Source: a virus
Length of the DNA: 49,962 bases
Reading direction: 5' to 3' (one strand)
Virus record (IMG/VR): IMGVR_UViG_3300036790_000112
Location: 1 to 49,962 of that record
Shown here: positions 27,705 to 35,988 of the stretch, piece after piece
Layout: the number at the start of each line of letters is the position of its first letter
Numbering within the stretch: position 1 is the first letter of the stretch
Position numbers and translations under genes: made by a program
The notes under the pieces: generated by a model
What the model was told of the DNA's origin: nothing
The model's database searches: none
Seen by the model: only the letters and a program-made list of their open reading frames with translations

Positions 27705-28021
27705 TGCCTAACTTCGACAACTACCCAGGCACACCGCCCCTGTCCCCGTACGCCAGCGGTACAGCCACAGTAGGCACCACAGCAGTCCTGCTGGCCACAG
27801 TCACCTCACCCACAGGCATCCTGGTACAGAACAACAGCGGCACAGCCATCACCGTCTACCTCGGCGGCAGCACCGTGACGGCTACAGGCGCTACAGGTGG
27901 TTACGCGTTAGCGCAGAACGCATCAATCAACATCCCCACGCTGGGTGATGCAGGATGCCAGCTGTACGCCATAGCCGCATCAGCCGGCGCATTAGTCACC
28001 TACCTGTACCCCACCGCATAA
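27704..28021 (+). CDS. Small beta-rich structural-type protein, paralogue of 27060
   Basis: 105 residues from the ATG overlapping the previous TGA. GTTAVLLATVTSPTGILVQN, SGTAITVYLGGSTVTATGAT and LVTYLYPTA repeat the plan of the protein at 27060. Probably a decoration or fibre-base protein. It is the last gene before the 420-base control region. Confidence 0.65.
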   Translation: MPNFDNYPGTPPLSPYASGTATVGTTAVLLATVTSPTGILVQNNSGTAITVYLGGSTVTATGATGGYALAQNASINIPTLGDAGCQLYAIAASAGALVTYLYPTA

Positions 28022-28052
28022 CCATGCATACCGGTGGATGGTAGGAGATCCC

Positions 28053-28091
28053 TCGAACAACCGTGCGACCATGGCACGCACACGCGTTCGA
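28053..28091. promoter_or_regulatory. SOS/LexA-like box pair A
   Basis: TCGAACAACCGTGCGA (28053-28068) matches the mycobacterial LexA box TCGAAC-N4-GTTCGA at 11 of 12 positions. ACGCACACGCGTTCGA (28076-28091) matches at 10 of 12. Their centres are 23 bp apart, the same spacing as in pair B. A further half site TCGAAC lies at 28114. Confidence 0.55.
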
Positions 28092-28154
28092 TACCAAGAG
28101 GGTTGGCCATCCATCGAACACCTGTGTACAATAGCGACCCGATCATGATGACCA

Positions 28155-28232
28155 CACCATAACCGCAGGTCAGCGCATACGCTATTGCACACGGTGACCA
28201 TCTATCACCATAACCGCAGGTCAGACCTGCGG
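28155..28232. repeat. 19-bp direct repeat and 19-bp palindrome in the late control region
   Basis: CACCATAACCGCAGGTCAG occurs exactly at 28155-28173 and 28206-28224. The second copy continues into a palindrome, CCGCAGGTC-A-GACCTGCGG (28214-28232). Two identical long sites in a gap with no gene point to a regulator or to a nick/packaging site. There is no U-run after the palindrome. The rest of 28022-28441 holds the SOS-like boxes, a T-rich tract near 28300, and the arms CGCGTT/AACGCG (from 28319). Confidence 0.65.
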
Positions 28233-28361
28233 GGGCTATTAAATCCCTCCAACCATGCACCCACCACGACTCATCCAGTCCGGCGTAAATACCCACAAGT
28301 TTTGAAGCTTTTTGGTTTTCGCGTTTTCTGTCCAATAACGCGGGGTGCCGATGGCACGGCT

Positions 28362-28400
28362 TCGAATGGGTGTTCGACTCTAAATCGAACGCTTGTTCGC
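28362..28400. promoter_or_regulatory. SOS/LexA-like box pair B upstream of the late operon
   Basis: TCGAATGGGTGTTCGA (28362-28377) and TCGAACGCTTGTTCGC (28385-28400) each match TCGAAC-N4-GTTCGA at 11 of 12 positions; the second keeps the CGAAC-N4-GTTCG core intact. Centres are 23 bp apart. They lie 44-82 bases before the first late gene, with an AT-rich TGCATATTCATT further down that may hold the -10. A LexA-like dimer here would block the late promoter. Confidence 0.6.
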
Positions 28401-28443
28401 TCGTGCATTGTATTCATGCATATTCATTCACCAGGAGAGAATC

Positions 28444-28596
28444 ATGCCAGCCAAGACGTCGTCTGATCTTTCTGCTGCTGAGCAGCATGTTGCTGAGGCT
28501 CACCGGTTGGTGGCTCGGGGTGGGGATCATGTGCAGATCGCGGTGCAGCATTTGGCGATTGCGCTGAAAGACCTGCTTAAAGAGCTAAATGGGTAA
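28444..28596 (+). CDS. Small helical protein, first gene of the late operon
   Basis: 50 residues; CCAGGAGAGAATC is a strong ribosome site and excludes an in-frame ATG 51 bases upstream. SSDLSAAEQHVAEAHRLVAR and QIAVQHLAIALKDLLKELNG are two amphipathic helices. Small helical proteins just before terS are common in actinophages. It overlaps terS by 8 bases. Role unknown. Confidence 0.65.
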   Translation: MPAKTSSDLSAAEQHVAEAHRLVARGGDHVQIAVQHLAIALKDLLKELNG

Positions 28597-29044
28597 GCGT
28601 GGCCCTGCTCCGCGGCCGACGCATTTGCGGGCTTTGGAGGGTGTTGAGGAGGGCCGGCTGAATCGGGATGAGCCGATCCCTGCGGCTGGCGCGGTGGTGC
28701 CACCAGCGGATTTGCCGCACTCGGCGCAGGAGATTTGGAACCGTCTAGCCCCAGACATGATTCAGAAAAGGGTTCTGACCTCCTGGGATGTGGATGAGTT
28801 CGCGAATGCGTGCCGCATACAGGCGTTGTTGAACCGTGCGCTTGTTGAGGCGGAGAGCAATCCGCTTATCGCTGCGGGGTCGAACGACAACCTCATCCAA
28901 AACCCGGCGATCCGGATCGTGACCTCGCTTGAAGCGTCGCTGCGGTCGATCTGGTCACGGTTTGGTTTGACTCCGGGGGATAGGGCTCAGTTGAAGGTGG
29001 ATGATGGTGGCTCAGCCTCCGGCGACGAAGCCCTCATCGTTTGA
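28589..29044 (+). CDS. terS: Terminase small subunit (P27-type)
   Basis: 151 residues. GKRGPAPRPTHLRALEG, EIWNRLAPDMIQKRVLTSWD, and a late RSIWSRFGLTPGDRAQL segment match P27-family small terminases, which recognise phage DNA for packaging and stimulate the large subunit. The 3' end overlaps terL by 44 bases in another frame. Confidence 0.88.
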   Translation: MGKRGPAPRPTHLRALEGVEEGRLNRDEPIPAAGAVVPPADLPHSAQEIWNRLAPDMIQKRVLTSWDVDEFANACRIQALLNRALVEAESNPLIAAGSNDNLIQNPAIRIVTSLEASLRSIWSRFGLTPGDRAQLKVDDGGSASGDEALIV

Positions 29045-30710
29045 GCCTTGCGGCTGGATAAACCCGCTTGACCAGCAGGAATGCGCCGAAACTGGTGATC
29101 ATTTCTGTGTTCCACGAGCCGATCATGTGTGCCAGTTCTTCGAACGCCTCCTCATGCACACCAAGGGCACTCAGTATCGGAAGCGGTTCCTGCTGAGGGT
29201 TTGGCAGTCCGAGGAGATCCTTCGGCCGTTGTTTGGTCGGGTGCGGTGGTCGGATGAGCATGCGTGTTATGTGCGGCAGTACCGCATCGCCTATATCGAG
29301 ATGGCCCGCAAAAACGGCAAAAGCCAGATTCTGGCTGGCATCATGCTATACCTGTTGTTCGCTGATGGTGAGCATTCCGCCGAACTGACGTCGGTGGCGA
29401 AGGACCGCGAGCAAGCGTCAGCCGTGTTTGATGTGGCGTCGCAGATGGTTTTGCTTCAGCCCTTGTTGTCGAAGCACGCCAAAGTCATTCCATCCACTAA
29501 GAGGATTGTGCGGCCGAAAACGAACGGTGTGTACAAGGTTAAAGCCGCTGATGGTGGGCGGTTGTTGGGTGGTAACCCGTCGGGTGTGGCGGCGGATGAG
29601 ATTTTGGCGTGGCCCACCCCGTCGGGGGCGGAAGTCTGGAACGCACTGCGATCCGGTATGGGGTCGATGGACCGCAAACAGCCGTTGATGGTGGCCGCTA
29701 CCACAGCACCGCCGGCCGATGAATCGTTCGGCGCTGATCTACACAGGCGGATGGTGCGGGTTGTTGAGGACCCGGAGCGGGAACCGCACGTGTTCGCGTG
29801 GATCAAAAACCTTGCGCTTGATGCCGATATTTACGACGAACGCAGCTGGCATGTCCCCAACCCAGCTTTGGGGGATTTCCTGTCGCTTGAGGAAATGCGT
29901 TCGATGGCGCTGGAGGCCCACAACGATCCCGTCGCGGAACTGTCGTTCCGCAGGTTTCAGCTCAACCAAACCCTCGGTAGTGAAGTTCATTGGATGCCCA
30001 TGCATCTGTGGGATGAATGCCAAGGAGCCCTGTACCAAAACGCCTCAGCAACTTTGGATGCGTTTGCGGGCCGGGATTGCTGGATGGGCATCGACCTCGC
30101 CGCCCGCCAAGACTTGACCTCTATTTGTTATCTGTTTCCGGACGGGGAAGAGATTGACCTGCTGTGGCGGCACTGGATGCCCCGCGAAGCCTACGAGAGA
30201 CTGAACAAGGCGAACAGCGGGAAATTCGCTCAGTGGGTCAAACAGGGTTGGCTGCAGGTCACCGAAGGTGACGTCCTGGACTTCAATGCCGTCTATGACG
30301 CGATTGATTCGGATGCGCAACGTTTCACCATTCTCGGGGCGGACGCTGACCGGTGGTCATCCGACCCTGTCCTGCAGGAAATCGGCTACCGCACCTACAT
30401 CAACGACGTGATGGCCTACTCCAACGACTTCACCCACATGTCTGACGGTATGCACCGACTGTTCGAACTCGTCCTCGAGGGGAAAGTCCGTCATCACGGA
30501 AACCCAGTCGCCAGGTGGTGCTTCGACTGCTGCGAAGCCCGACTGCATACATCCGACCCGGATCTGGTGATGCCGGCCAAGATAAAACGCGACCAGTCAT
30601 CCAACCGGATTGACGCAGTTCCCTCAGGGATCATGGCCGTCAATGCGTGGTGGACCCGCGGCCGGGATGTCAACAGCGTTTACAACAACCAGCCGATTCT
30701 ATTCGCCTAG
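29001..30710 (+). CDS. terL: Terminase large subunit
   Basis: 569 residues. An ATPase domain comes first: Walker-A-like ARKNGKSQ near 102-109, Walker B with GVAADE (Asp199-Glu200). A RNase H-like nuclease follows, beginning WMGIDLAARQDLTSICYLFP near 370, with further acidic residues in LGADADRWSSDP. The enzyme pumps DNA into proheads and cuts it. Start at ATGATG inside terS; length is normal for the family. Confidence 0.93.
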   Translation: MMVAQPPATKPSSFEPCGWINPLDQQECAETGDHFCVPRADHVCQFFERLLMHTKGTQYRKRFLLRVWQSEEILRPLFGRVRWSDEHACYVRQYRIAYIEMARKNGKSQILAGIMLYLLFADGEHSAELTSVAKDREQASAVFDVASQMVLLQPLLSKHAKVIPSTKRIVRPKTNGVYKVKAADGGRLLGGNPSGVAADEILAWPTPSGAEVWNALRSGMGSMDRKQPLMVAATTAPPADESFGADLHRRMVRVVEDPEREPHVFAWIKNLALDADIYDERSWHVPNPALGDFLSLEEMRSMALEAHNDPVAELSFRRFQLNQTLGSEVHWMPMHLWDECQGALYQNASATLDAFAGRDCWMGIDLAARQDLTSICYLFPDGEEIDLLWRHWMPREAYERLNKANSGKFAQWVKQGWLQVTEGDVLDFNAVYDAIDSDAQRFTILGADADRWSSDPVLQEIGYRTYINDVMAYSNDFTHMSDGMHRLFELVLEGKVRHHGNPVARWCFDCCEARLHTSDPDLVMPAKIKRDQSSNRIDAVPSGIMAVNAWWTRGRDVNSVYNNQPILFA

Positions 30711-30720
30711 TAGGAGTCCC

Positions 30721-30951
30721 GTGTTCCGCTCGAACATCGTAAAGCGCGCTGTTTTGAAGCGGTTTTGCATCACTTTGCGGGACAACGAAGCCACTTTCGC
30801 TGGTGTTTTGACCAACTTTGACGCCGAAATGTTCGTGTTTGAGGACTGCAAAACCGTTCCCACGCGTGAAGGAGAAACGCTTTCCGTCATCCCTGGGCGC
30901 GTGTTTGTGGAGCGCAGAACCGTCGCCTACTTGCAAGAGCTGCTGACGTGA
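30721..30951 (+). CDS. Small pre-portal protein
   Basis: 76 residues from GTG after TAGGAGTCCC. FCITLRDNEATFAGVLTNFD, MFVFEDCKTVP, VIPGRVFVERRTVAYLQEL form a small beta barrel-like pattern found between TerL and portal in several actinophages. The TGA overlaps the portal GTG. Role unknown. Confidence 0.7.
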   Translation: MFRSNIVKRAVLKRFCITLRDNEATFAGVLTNFDAEMFVFEDCKTVPTREGETLSVIPGRVFVERRTVAYLQELLT

Positions 30952-32465
30952 GCTTCATCCTGGAAAACGGGCTCGCACAGCCCGTCGCCCCTCAAGCGTT
31001 CGCCGAAACAGCGCCGCTGTTTTACAACGGGTACTTCGTTCCCCATCAGGGACTGCAGCTCGAACGCAACTTTCAGACCTACGCCCAGCTGTACATGCGG
31101 CAGCCCGCAGTCGCGACGGTCGTCAACCGGATCTCGCACGCAGTAGCACGCCTAAAGATCAACGTGTGGGATACCTCCCCGTCCACCGGTAACGTTTTGC
31201 GGCCGCCGACCGGCGAGGGCGCCAGCGCCTACGCGAAGTTGATGGCGAACCCGTGCCCGTTCATGGCGCCCTACAAATTTCGGCTATGGCTGGCCACCAC
31301 CTATGAGGTGTATGGCGAGGCGTTTCTCATCAAGATCCGTGATGGGGATGCCTACACCCGCGATACCGTGGTCGACGGAAAACGCGTCCAGGTTTCCGCC
31401 AAGACGGGGAAAACCAAAGGCTTCATTCCCATGCACCCCGCGTTGACGCAAATCTTCCGGGACCAGTACGGGGACTTGACATACCGGTTCATGGGACAAC
31501 CCAACGAACTGATGTCCGAGGACATGGTGGTTCCGTTCACGTCCTACAACCCCGAAACCGCGATGCGCGGCATTTCACGGCTGGAGCCGCTGCGGTCAAC
31601 ACTGTTGAACGAGGACGCCTCCAGGACAGCGACAGCCACATGGTGGAGACATATGGGGCGACCTTCCGCTGTGATGCATGTCGACGGCAAGCTCAATCCT
31701 GTTGCCAAGGAACGTCTCAAAGAGCAGTGGGCGATGGAGTACCAGGGCGCGGAGAATGTCGGCAAAGTCGCCATCATGGAGAACGGCTCCAAGATTGAGA
31801 AGCTCCAACTGTCCTCGGAAGAGATGCAGTACATCGAGTCCCGGAAACTGAACCGGGAAGAAGTATGCATGGTGTACGACATTTCCCCAATCGCCGTCCA
31901 CATCCTCGATCACGCCACCTTCGCGAACGTGACCGAAGGCTTGGTCAGCGTCTATCGAGACTCGATCTGCCCGCGCCTGGAGTTCCTGGAATCAGTGTTC
32001 GATCACTACGTCGGATCAGACTTCAACGGCCAACTCGAAGCGAAATTCGACACCCGCCAAGTGCTTCGAGGAGATTTTGTGCAGCGCGCCCAAGCCCATG
32101 TTCAGCTGGTGCAGACCGGGATTGAGAAAATCTCCGAAGCCCGCCCCGAATTCGACCTCGGAGACGCCGGACCGGTCGCCGACGAACTATACGCGCAGAT
32201 GCAGATGCAGCCCCTCGGCGCCACCCCGCCGCAGGCCGCGCTACCTGCGGGGCGCTCCGATGACCCCAAAACACCCACCACGGGATCGGGTGGGGGCTCC
32301 GGCGTGGCATCCATCAACAGCCGCAAGTACATCGGCGACATTAGTTCGCTGATGGGTCGCGGTAAATCGTTAGATGACGCCACGACACTGTTATTTGAAC
32401 GCAACCCTTCAGACAGCACAGCCATCCGCGAAGCCTATGAGCATTTCATCGGAAGGACCGCCTAG
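30948..32465 (+). CDS. Portal protein
   Basis: 505 residues from GTG. HK97-type portal pattern: YMRQPAVATVVNRISHAVAR, AKLMANPCPFMAPYKFRLWL, VPFTSYNPETAMRGISRLEP and EVCMVYDISPIAVHILDHAT near 305-325. It forms the dodecameric vertex for DNA entry and for tail attachment. The C-terminal 100 residues are Pro/Gly-rich, then LMGRGKSLDDATTLLFERNP. Confidence 0.92.
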   Translation: MSFILENGLAQPVAPQAFAETAPLFYNGYFVPHQGLQLERNFQTYAQLYMRQPAVATVVNRISHAVARLKINVWDTSPSTGNVLRPPTGEGASAYAKLMANPCPFMAPYKFRLWLATTYEVYGEAFLIKIRDGDAYTRDTVVDGKRVQVSAKTGKTKGFIPMHPALTQIFRDQYGDLTYRFMGQPNELMSEDMVVPFTSYNPETAMRGISRLEPLRSTLLNEDASRTATATWWRHMGRPSAVMHVDGKLNPVAKERLKEQWAMEYQGAENVGKVAIMENGSKIEKLQLSSEEMQYIESRKLNREEVCMVYDISPIAVHILDHATFANVTEGLVSVYRDSICPRLEFLESVFDHYVGSDFNGQLEAKFDTRQVLRGDFVQRAQAHVQLVQTGIEKISEARPEFDLGDAGPVADELYAQMQMQPLGATPPQAALPAGRSDDPKTPTTGSGGGSGVASINSRKYIGDISSLMGRGKSLDDATTLLFERNPSDSTAIREAYEHFIGRTA

Positions 32466-33317
32466 ATGGACGTGGTGACCAAAGAGGCGACCGCGACCGC
32501 GACTATCGCTCCAGTCAAAGATGACCAGTCCGAATACGGTGAGGCAGACGTCATCCTATCGACGTCGTCCCTGGACCGTGACGGGGACGAATTACACGCC
32601 GAAGAGTGGAAAACCCCACTCCCGGACTACATCACATTCGACACCGACCACGGGATGAGTGTCGCCACCACTGTCGGCGGCGGTAAACCGTTCATCAACA
32701 ACAAGGGCCAGCTGCAGGTCCGGGTCGGGTTTTCCAGCATCCCCCGCGCCCAAGAGGCCCGAACATTGGTGAAGGAACGCATCATCCGGAATGTGTCGGT
32801 CGCGTTCCTCAATCACACAGACCAGAAATCCGGTCGTGTCGAAAGGGAACTGCTCAACGGGGCGTTCGTCGCGGTCCCCGCGAACCCGGAAGCCGTCATC
32901 CTCGCCTCCAAGTCGAAGGTCACCCCGAACGACCTTGCGGCTGCCGCGAAAGCGAAACAGGACGCGGAAACGAAAGACGCCGCCAACTACAAAGACGACA
33001 CCATGGCCGCCATTGCAGCCATGTTCGACGACGACAACGTCGACCCCACTCACAGGACCGCCTACTTCCGCGGCATGAGGGACCTCGCTATGCGCTTGGG
33101 TGCCGGCTTCCCATCTGATGACCCCGACGCCGTCCCATCCGCGCTAGCCCCGTCGAACCGTTCCGTCGATGACGAGAACATCGCAACAAAATCTTCGCCA
33201 CCGGAAACGGTTGAAGCTCCCACCGACGCACCAGACGATGCTGCCGTCGCTGAGACCGACAACGAGTACGACGTGGCGCGGGCGAAAGCCCTTCTGTTCA
33301 CGCTAGATATCGACTAG
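32466..33317 (+). CDS. Prohead (head maturation) protease
   Basis: 283 residues directly after the portal stop. Early part: VILSTSSLDRDGDELHAEEW, FDTDHG (His62) and RNVSVAF (Ser111) correspond to the His/Ser pair of HK97-type S78 proteases; FVAVPANPEAVI follows. The charged C-terminal half (from about 155) may act as a scaffold or be cleaved away. It cleaves capsid N-termini during head maturation. Confidence 0.85.
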   Translation: MDVVTKEATATATIAPVKDDQSEYGEADVILSTSSLDRDGDELHAEEWKTPLPDYITFDTDHGMSVATTVGGGKPFINNKGQLQVRVGFSSIPRAQEARTLVKERIIRNVSVAFLNHTDQKSGRVERELLNGAFVAVPANPEAVILASKSKVTPNDLAAAAKAKQDAETKDAANYKDDTMAAIAAMFDDDNVDPTHRTAYFRGMRDLAMRLGAGFPSDDPDAVPSALAPSNRSVDDENIATKSSPPETVEAPTDAPDDAAVAETDNEYDVARAKALLFTLDID

Positions 33318-33342
33318 CGCGACCTAACCCCGCAGCACAGCC

Positions 33343-33381
33343 ATGCCAGCGACCGTTGGCGATCCCGCATGCCCTTTTTAG
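33343..33381 (+). CDS. Possible 12-residue leader peptide of the capsid gene
   Basis: ATG in GCACAGCCATG opens a 12-codon ORF (MPATVGDPACPF) whose TAG overlaps the TAGGAG ribosome site of the capsid gene. Termination there could expose or couple the capsid start. There is no independent evidence of translation. Confidence 0.25.
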   Translation: MPATVGDPACPF

Positions 33382-33392
33382 GAGTTAATGCT

Positions 33393-34823
33393 GTGAATGC
33401 AGACGCGATGCGGAAACGCATCAAAGAAATTGAGGCCGAGGTCATCCAGAAAACGGATGACGTTGAAGCCGAAAAAATCACCAAAGCTGACTACCGCGAG
33501 TTCGTTGACAAAGTAGTCATCGGCGAAGGCGAAGAACTCAAGAAAGACTTGAAGGCGTTCCAGGACGCTCGCGGGTTCGCCGGCACCGAAGTATCAACCC
33601 CTCCGCAGAATATGCCTGCCCCGCAGGAAAAGCGGATGGTCCAGGCCAAGGCCATTGCCGATGAGTACGCCCGCTTCAAGGGCCTCTCTGCGGCCAAGCG
33701 TTTCGGGGAGGTTGGTTTCGATCTCGGGTTGAAGACCCAGGGTGAAGCCAATCTGATGGGTGAGAACGCCTACGGCACCACCGCAGGTGTGGCGATGGCA
33801 CCGGGTGAATACTTCCTTCCCGGCACCGCCGGCCCCGCCGTCATGCCGGATTTCATCCCCGGAATCCTTGAGTTGCGCTGGTACGACAACGTCATCGCGT
33901 CGCTGTTCAACGTGTACCCCAGCGACGGACCGGTTGTTACCTACGTTCGGGAAACGAACTGGAACAACAACGCCGCGGCCACTGGTGAAGGCCAAACCTT
34001 CCCCACGTCAACCAACCAGGTCGCCCGGTACACCGCCCAGATCGGCAAGGTGGCGAACCTGGCCCGCGTGACCGACGAGATGATTCAGGACGCACCACTG
34101 TTCTGGTCGTTGGTGCAGAAGCGCACCGCTCAGGGTGTGTCGCGTGCCGAAGAGGTGCAGCTGCTAGGTGGCAGCGGCTACGGGGGTGTGGAAGGGCTAC
34201 TCGGTCTGACGACCAGCTTCACACTGCCGCAGACCGTCAGCGCGGTCACCAACCTCGTTGTTCCTGCATCGGGAACACCGGGTGAAGGTGCGACATCGGC
34301 GACCGTTTCCTCGGTGACGCCGGGTCGTTTGATCTCCCTCAACGGTGGGGGAAGCGCGGCCCCGACGGGCAAGGACATCGCCGTCGGAATCCTGGCGATG
34401 CTCACCGACATTCGAGTGACGCACTTCTTCGAGCCCACCGCGGTCGTGATGAACCCATATGACTGGTTCACGGTGAGAACTTGGACCGACAACAACGGTC
34501 AGTTCATGGCTGGTGGCCCGTTCTTCACCGACTATGGGCAGCCGCAGAACAACGTCCGACCCGATGTGCAGGCCGTCGACACCGTCGGCCAGATTTGGGG
34601 TAAGCGGGTCGCTACTACGCCTGCGATCCCCCAGGGCTACATCCTGGTCGGCGATTTTCTCAACGGAGGCTTCGTAATTCGCAAGGGTGGCCTGCGTCTG
34701 GAAACCGTCCAAACAAATGGGTATGACTTCGAACAGGGACTTTGGACCATGCGGGCGTACACCCGTATCGGCTTGGCTGTTGAACGTCCCGAACTGTTCG
34801 AGCTGGCACAGCTGCACGCCTGA
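33393..34823 (+). CDS. Major capsid protein
   Basis: 476 residues from the GTG 8 bases after TAGGAG; an in-frame ATG at 33369 lies before the ribosome site and is unlikely. Residues 1-65 are a charged helical delta-type domain (MRKRIKEIEAEVIQKTDDVE). The HK97 fold follows with the E-loop/P-domain area and landmarks RVTDEMIQDAPLFWSLVQKR, VMNPYDWFTVRTW and a C-terminal TRIGLAVERPELFELAQL. It builds the icosahedral shell and is a likely substrate of the protease. Confidence 0.92.
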   Translation: MNADAMRKRIKEIEAEVIQKTDDVEAEKITKADYREFVDKVVIGEGEELKKDLKAFQDARGFAGTEVSTPPQNMPAPQEKRMVQAKAIADEYARFKGLSAAKRFGEVGFDLGLKTQGEANLMGENAYGTTAGVAMAPGEYFLPGTAGPAVMPDFIPGILELRWYDNVIASLFNVYPSDGPVVTYVRETNWNNNAAATGEGQTFPTSTNQVARYTAQIGKVANLARVTDEMIQDAPLFWSLVQKRTAQGVSRAEEVQLLGGSGYGGVEGLLGLTTSFTLPQTVSAVTNLVVPASGTPGEGATSATVSSVTPGRLISLNGGGSAAPTGKDIAVGILAMLTDIRVTHFFEPTAVVMNPYDWFTVRTWTDNNGQFMAGGPFFTDYGQPQNNVRPDVQAVDTVGQIWGKRVATTPAIPQGYILVGDFLNGGFVIRKGGLRLETVQTNGYDFEQGLWTMRAYTRIGLAVERPELFELAQLHA

Positions 34824-34835
34824 TAACTGAATAAC

Positions 34836-34870
34836 GGTGGGGCGCACCACAATCTGCGGTGTGCCCCACC
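34836..34870 (+). terminator. Hairpin after the capsid gene (attenuator)
   Basis: GGTGGGGCGCACC-ACAATCTGC-GGTGTGCCCCACC: a 13-bp stem with one G-U pair, starting 13 bases after the capsid stop. No U-run follows. It probably reduces read-through or protects the 3' end of a strong capsid transcript, as expected after the most abundant virion gene. Confidence 0.75.
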
Positions 34871-34895
34871 CTCCAGTCAAAATAAGGAGTCTGTG

Positions 34896-35117
34896 ATGGT
34901 AGTGAAAAAGGAAGACACCGAAACCAAAGCCGTTGGTGTCCCTACTGGTCCGCCAAATGACGAGCGCGTTGACGACGGCCGAAAAGTCGACCAGCTGGGC
35001 GACTCTCACCCGCGCCCGCAGGGCGCAAAGCACGGCGACGAGAACGAAGTGGAACTGAAAGCCCGAGCGAAGTTCCTGAAAGACAACCCCGTCACGCTCG
35101 AGTCCGACAAAAAGTAA
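34896..35117 (+). CDS. Small acidic structural-region protein
   Basis: 73 residues; AAGGAGTCTGTG places the ATG over a GTG one codon earlier. Highly charged and likely disordered (KKEDTETKAVGVPTGPPNDE), ending KFLKDNPVTLESDKK. Small charged proteins at this place occur in many actinophages. Possibly a head accessory protein. Confidence 0.65.
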   Translation: MVVKKEDTETKAVGVPTGPPNDERVDDGRKVDQLGDSHPRPQGAKHGDENEVELKARAKFLKDNPVTLESDKK

Positions 35118-35122
35118 CCGGG

Positions 35123-35317
35123 ATGCCTCGCGAGGAAGAAACCATCCGCTCAGTTGGGCCGTGGCCAGCGCACGAATCAGAAGTGTGGCCAGCGGACCGA
35201 GAAGAACGGATCAGGCTTGCTCGCGAGGTAACTCTTGGAGTGCGGGCGAAATACCTTGCGGCTGAGCATGCTCACGAAGAGAACCTTCGAAGCAAGGGAA
35301 TCGAGGAGGGCTGGTGA
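35123..35317 (+). CDS. Small charged helical protein
   Basis: 64 residues. REERIRLAREVTLGVRAKYL and AAEHAHEENLRSKGIEEG form a charged helix. The TGA overlaps the GTG of the connector gene. In the head-to-tail block; function unknown. Confidence 0.6.
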   Translation: MPREEETIRSVGPWPAHESEVWPADREERIRLAREVTLGVRAKYLAAEHAHEENLRSKGIEEGW

Positions 35318-35988
35318 GCCTTGTTCCTGCGTCCTTGGTGATGGGTATGCCGATGATTGTAGGCGCCCACACCGTGGATGAGGTTCAGTTCGCCCTGGAT
35401 TGGGCAGCGGACACCATCGAGTCGTACTGCGAACGGAAATTCGCCTACGGCACAGATACGGCGTTCATCAACCCTTACCGGGGTAACGGCGGGAAAGCTA
35501 TGGCACTCCTACCCAACCCCCCGGTATGGAACGTGTCCGCGGTGCTGGCGCAGATGCCAACGGCCGGAGCCTTGGAGTGGGTGCCGCTGCAGTATTACCA
35601 ATGGGCCGAAGACGGCTTGCTGTACGACACCACACGGTATTACGGCTACAACGGTGTCACCGGATCAAGTTTCTGGTCTGGAGTAACGAACGCGGACGGG
35701 TATTTCGACTACGGCAATGTTCCATCCTGGCCCACCCTCCCACGGAGCTTGCAAGTCACCTATACGCACGGCTTCACGTTGCCTCTCGCCGACACCATAG
35801 ACGGTGTCCCCACCCTCCCGAACAGCATCAAGAACGCTGTGATCCGCGGGGCAGCGCTGTTCCTGGAAAACCCCCAACTGGCCACGGATCTGCGGGTCGC
35901 GGAGATCGGCTACAAGTGGGACACCAGCGGGCCGGCGAAGTGGCTGGATGAAACCCTGCTGGGTGAATACCGTTTGGTGCATCTGTGA
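35314..35988 (+). CDS. Head-to-tail connector (adaptor)
   Basis: 224 residues from GTG. FALDWAADTIESYCERKFAY is the helical start of HK97 gp6/SPP1 gp15-type adaptors, and the C-terminal helix block NSIKNAVIRGAALFLENPQL returns to it. Middle part is beta-rich. It binds under the portal ring. Overlaps the next GTG. Confidence 0.8.
   Translation: MSLVPASLVMGMPMIVGAHTVDEVQFALDWAADTIESYCERKFAYGTDTAFINPYRGNGGKAMALLPNPPVWNVSAVLAQMPTAGALEWVPLQYYQWAEDGLLYDTTRYYGYNGVTGSSFWSGVTNADGYFDYGNVPSWPTLPRSLQVTYTHGFTLPLADTIDGVPTLPNSIKNAVIRGAALFLENPQLATDLRVAEIGYKWDTSGPAKWLDETLLGEYRLVHL

Noticed and set aside
28175-28182. GCATACGC as a repressor site shared with 14773-14780
   Set aside because: Only an 8-base match without extended similarity; not enough to claim a common operator.
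28000-28335. 111-codon reverse ORF in the late control region
   Set aside because: It covers the 19-bp direct repeat, which creates its duplicated LTCGYG segments; composition is not protein-like and no ribosome site is present.
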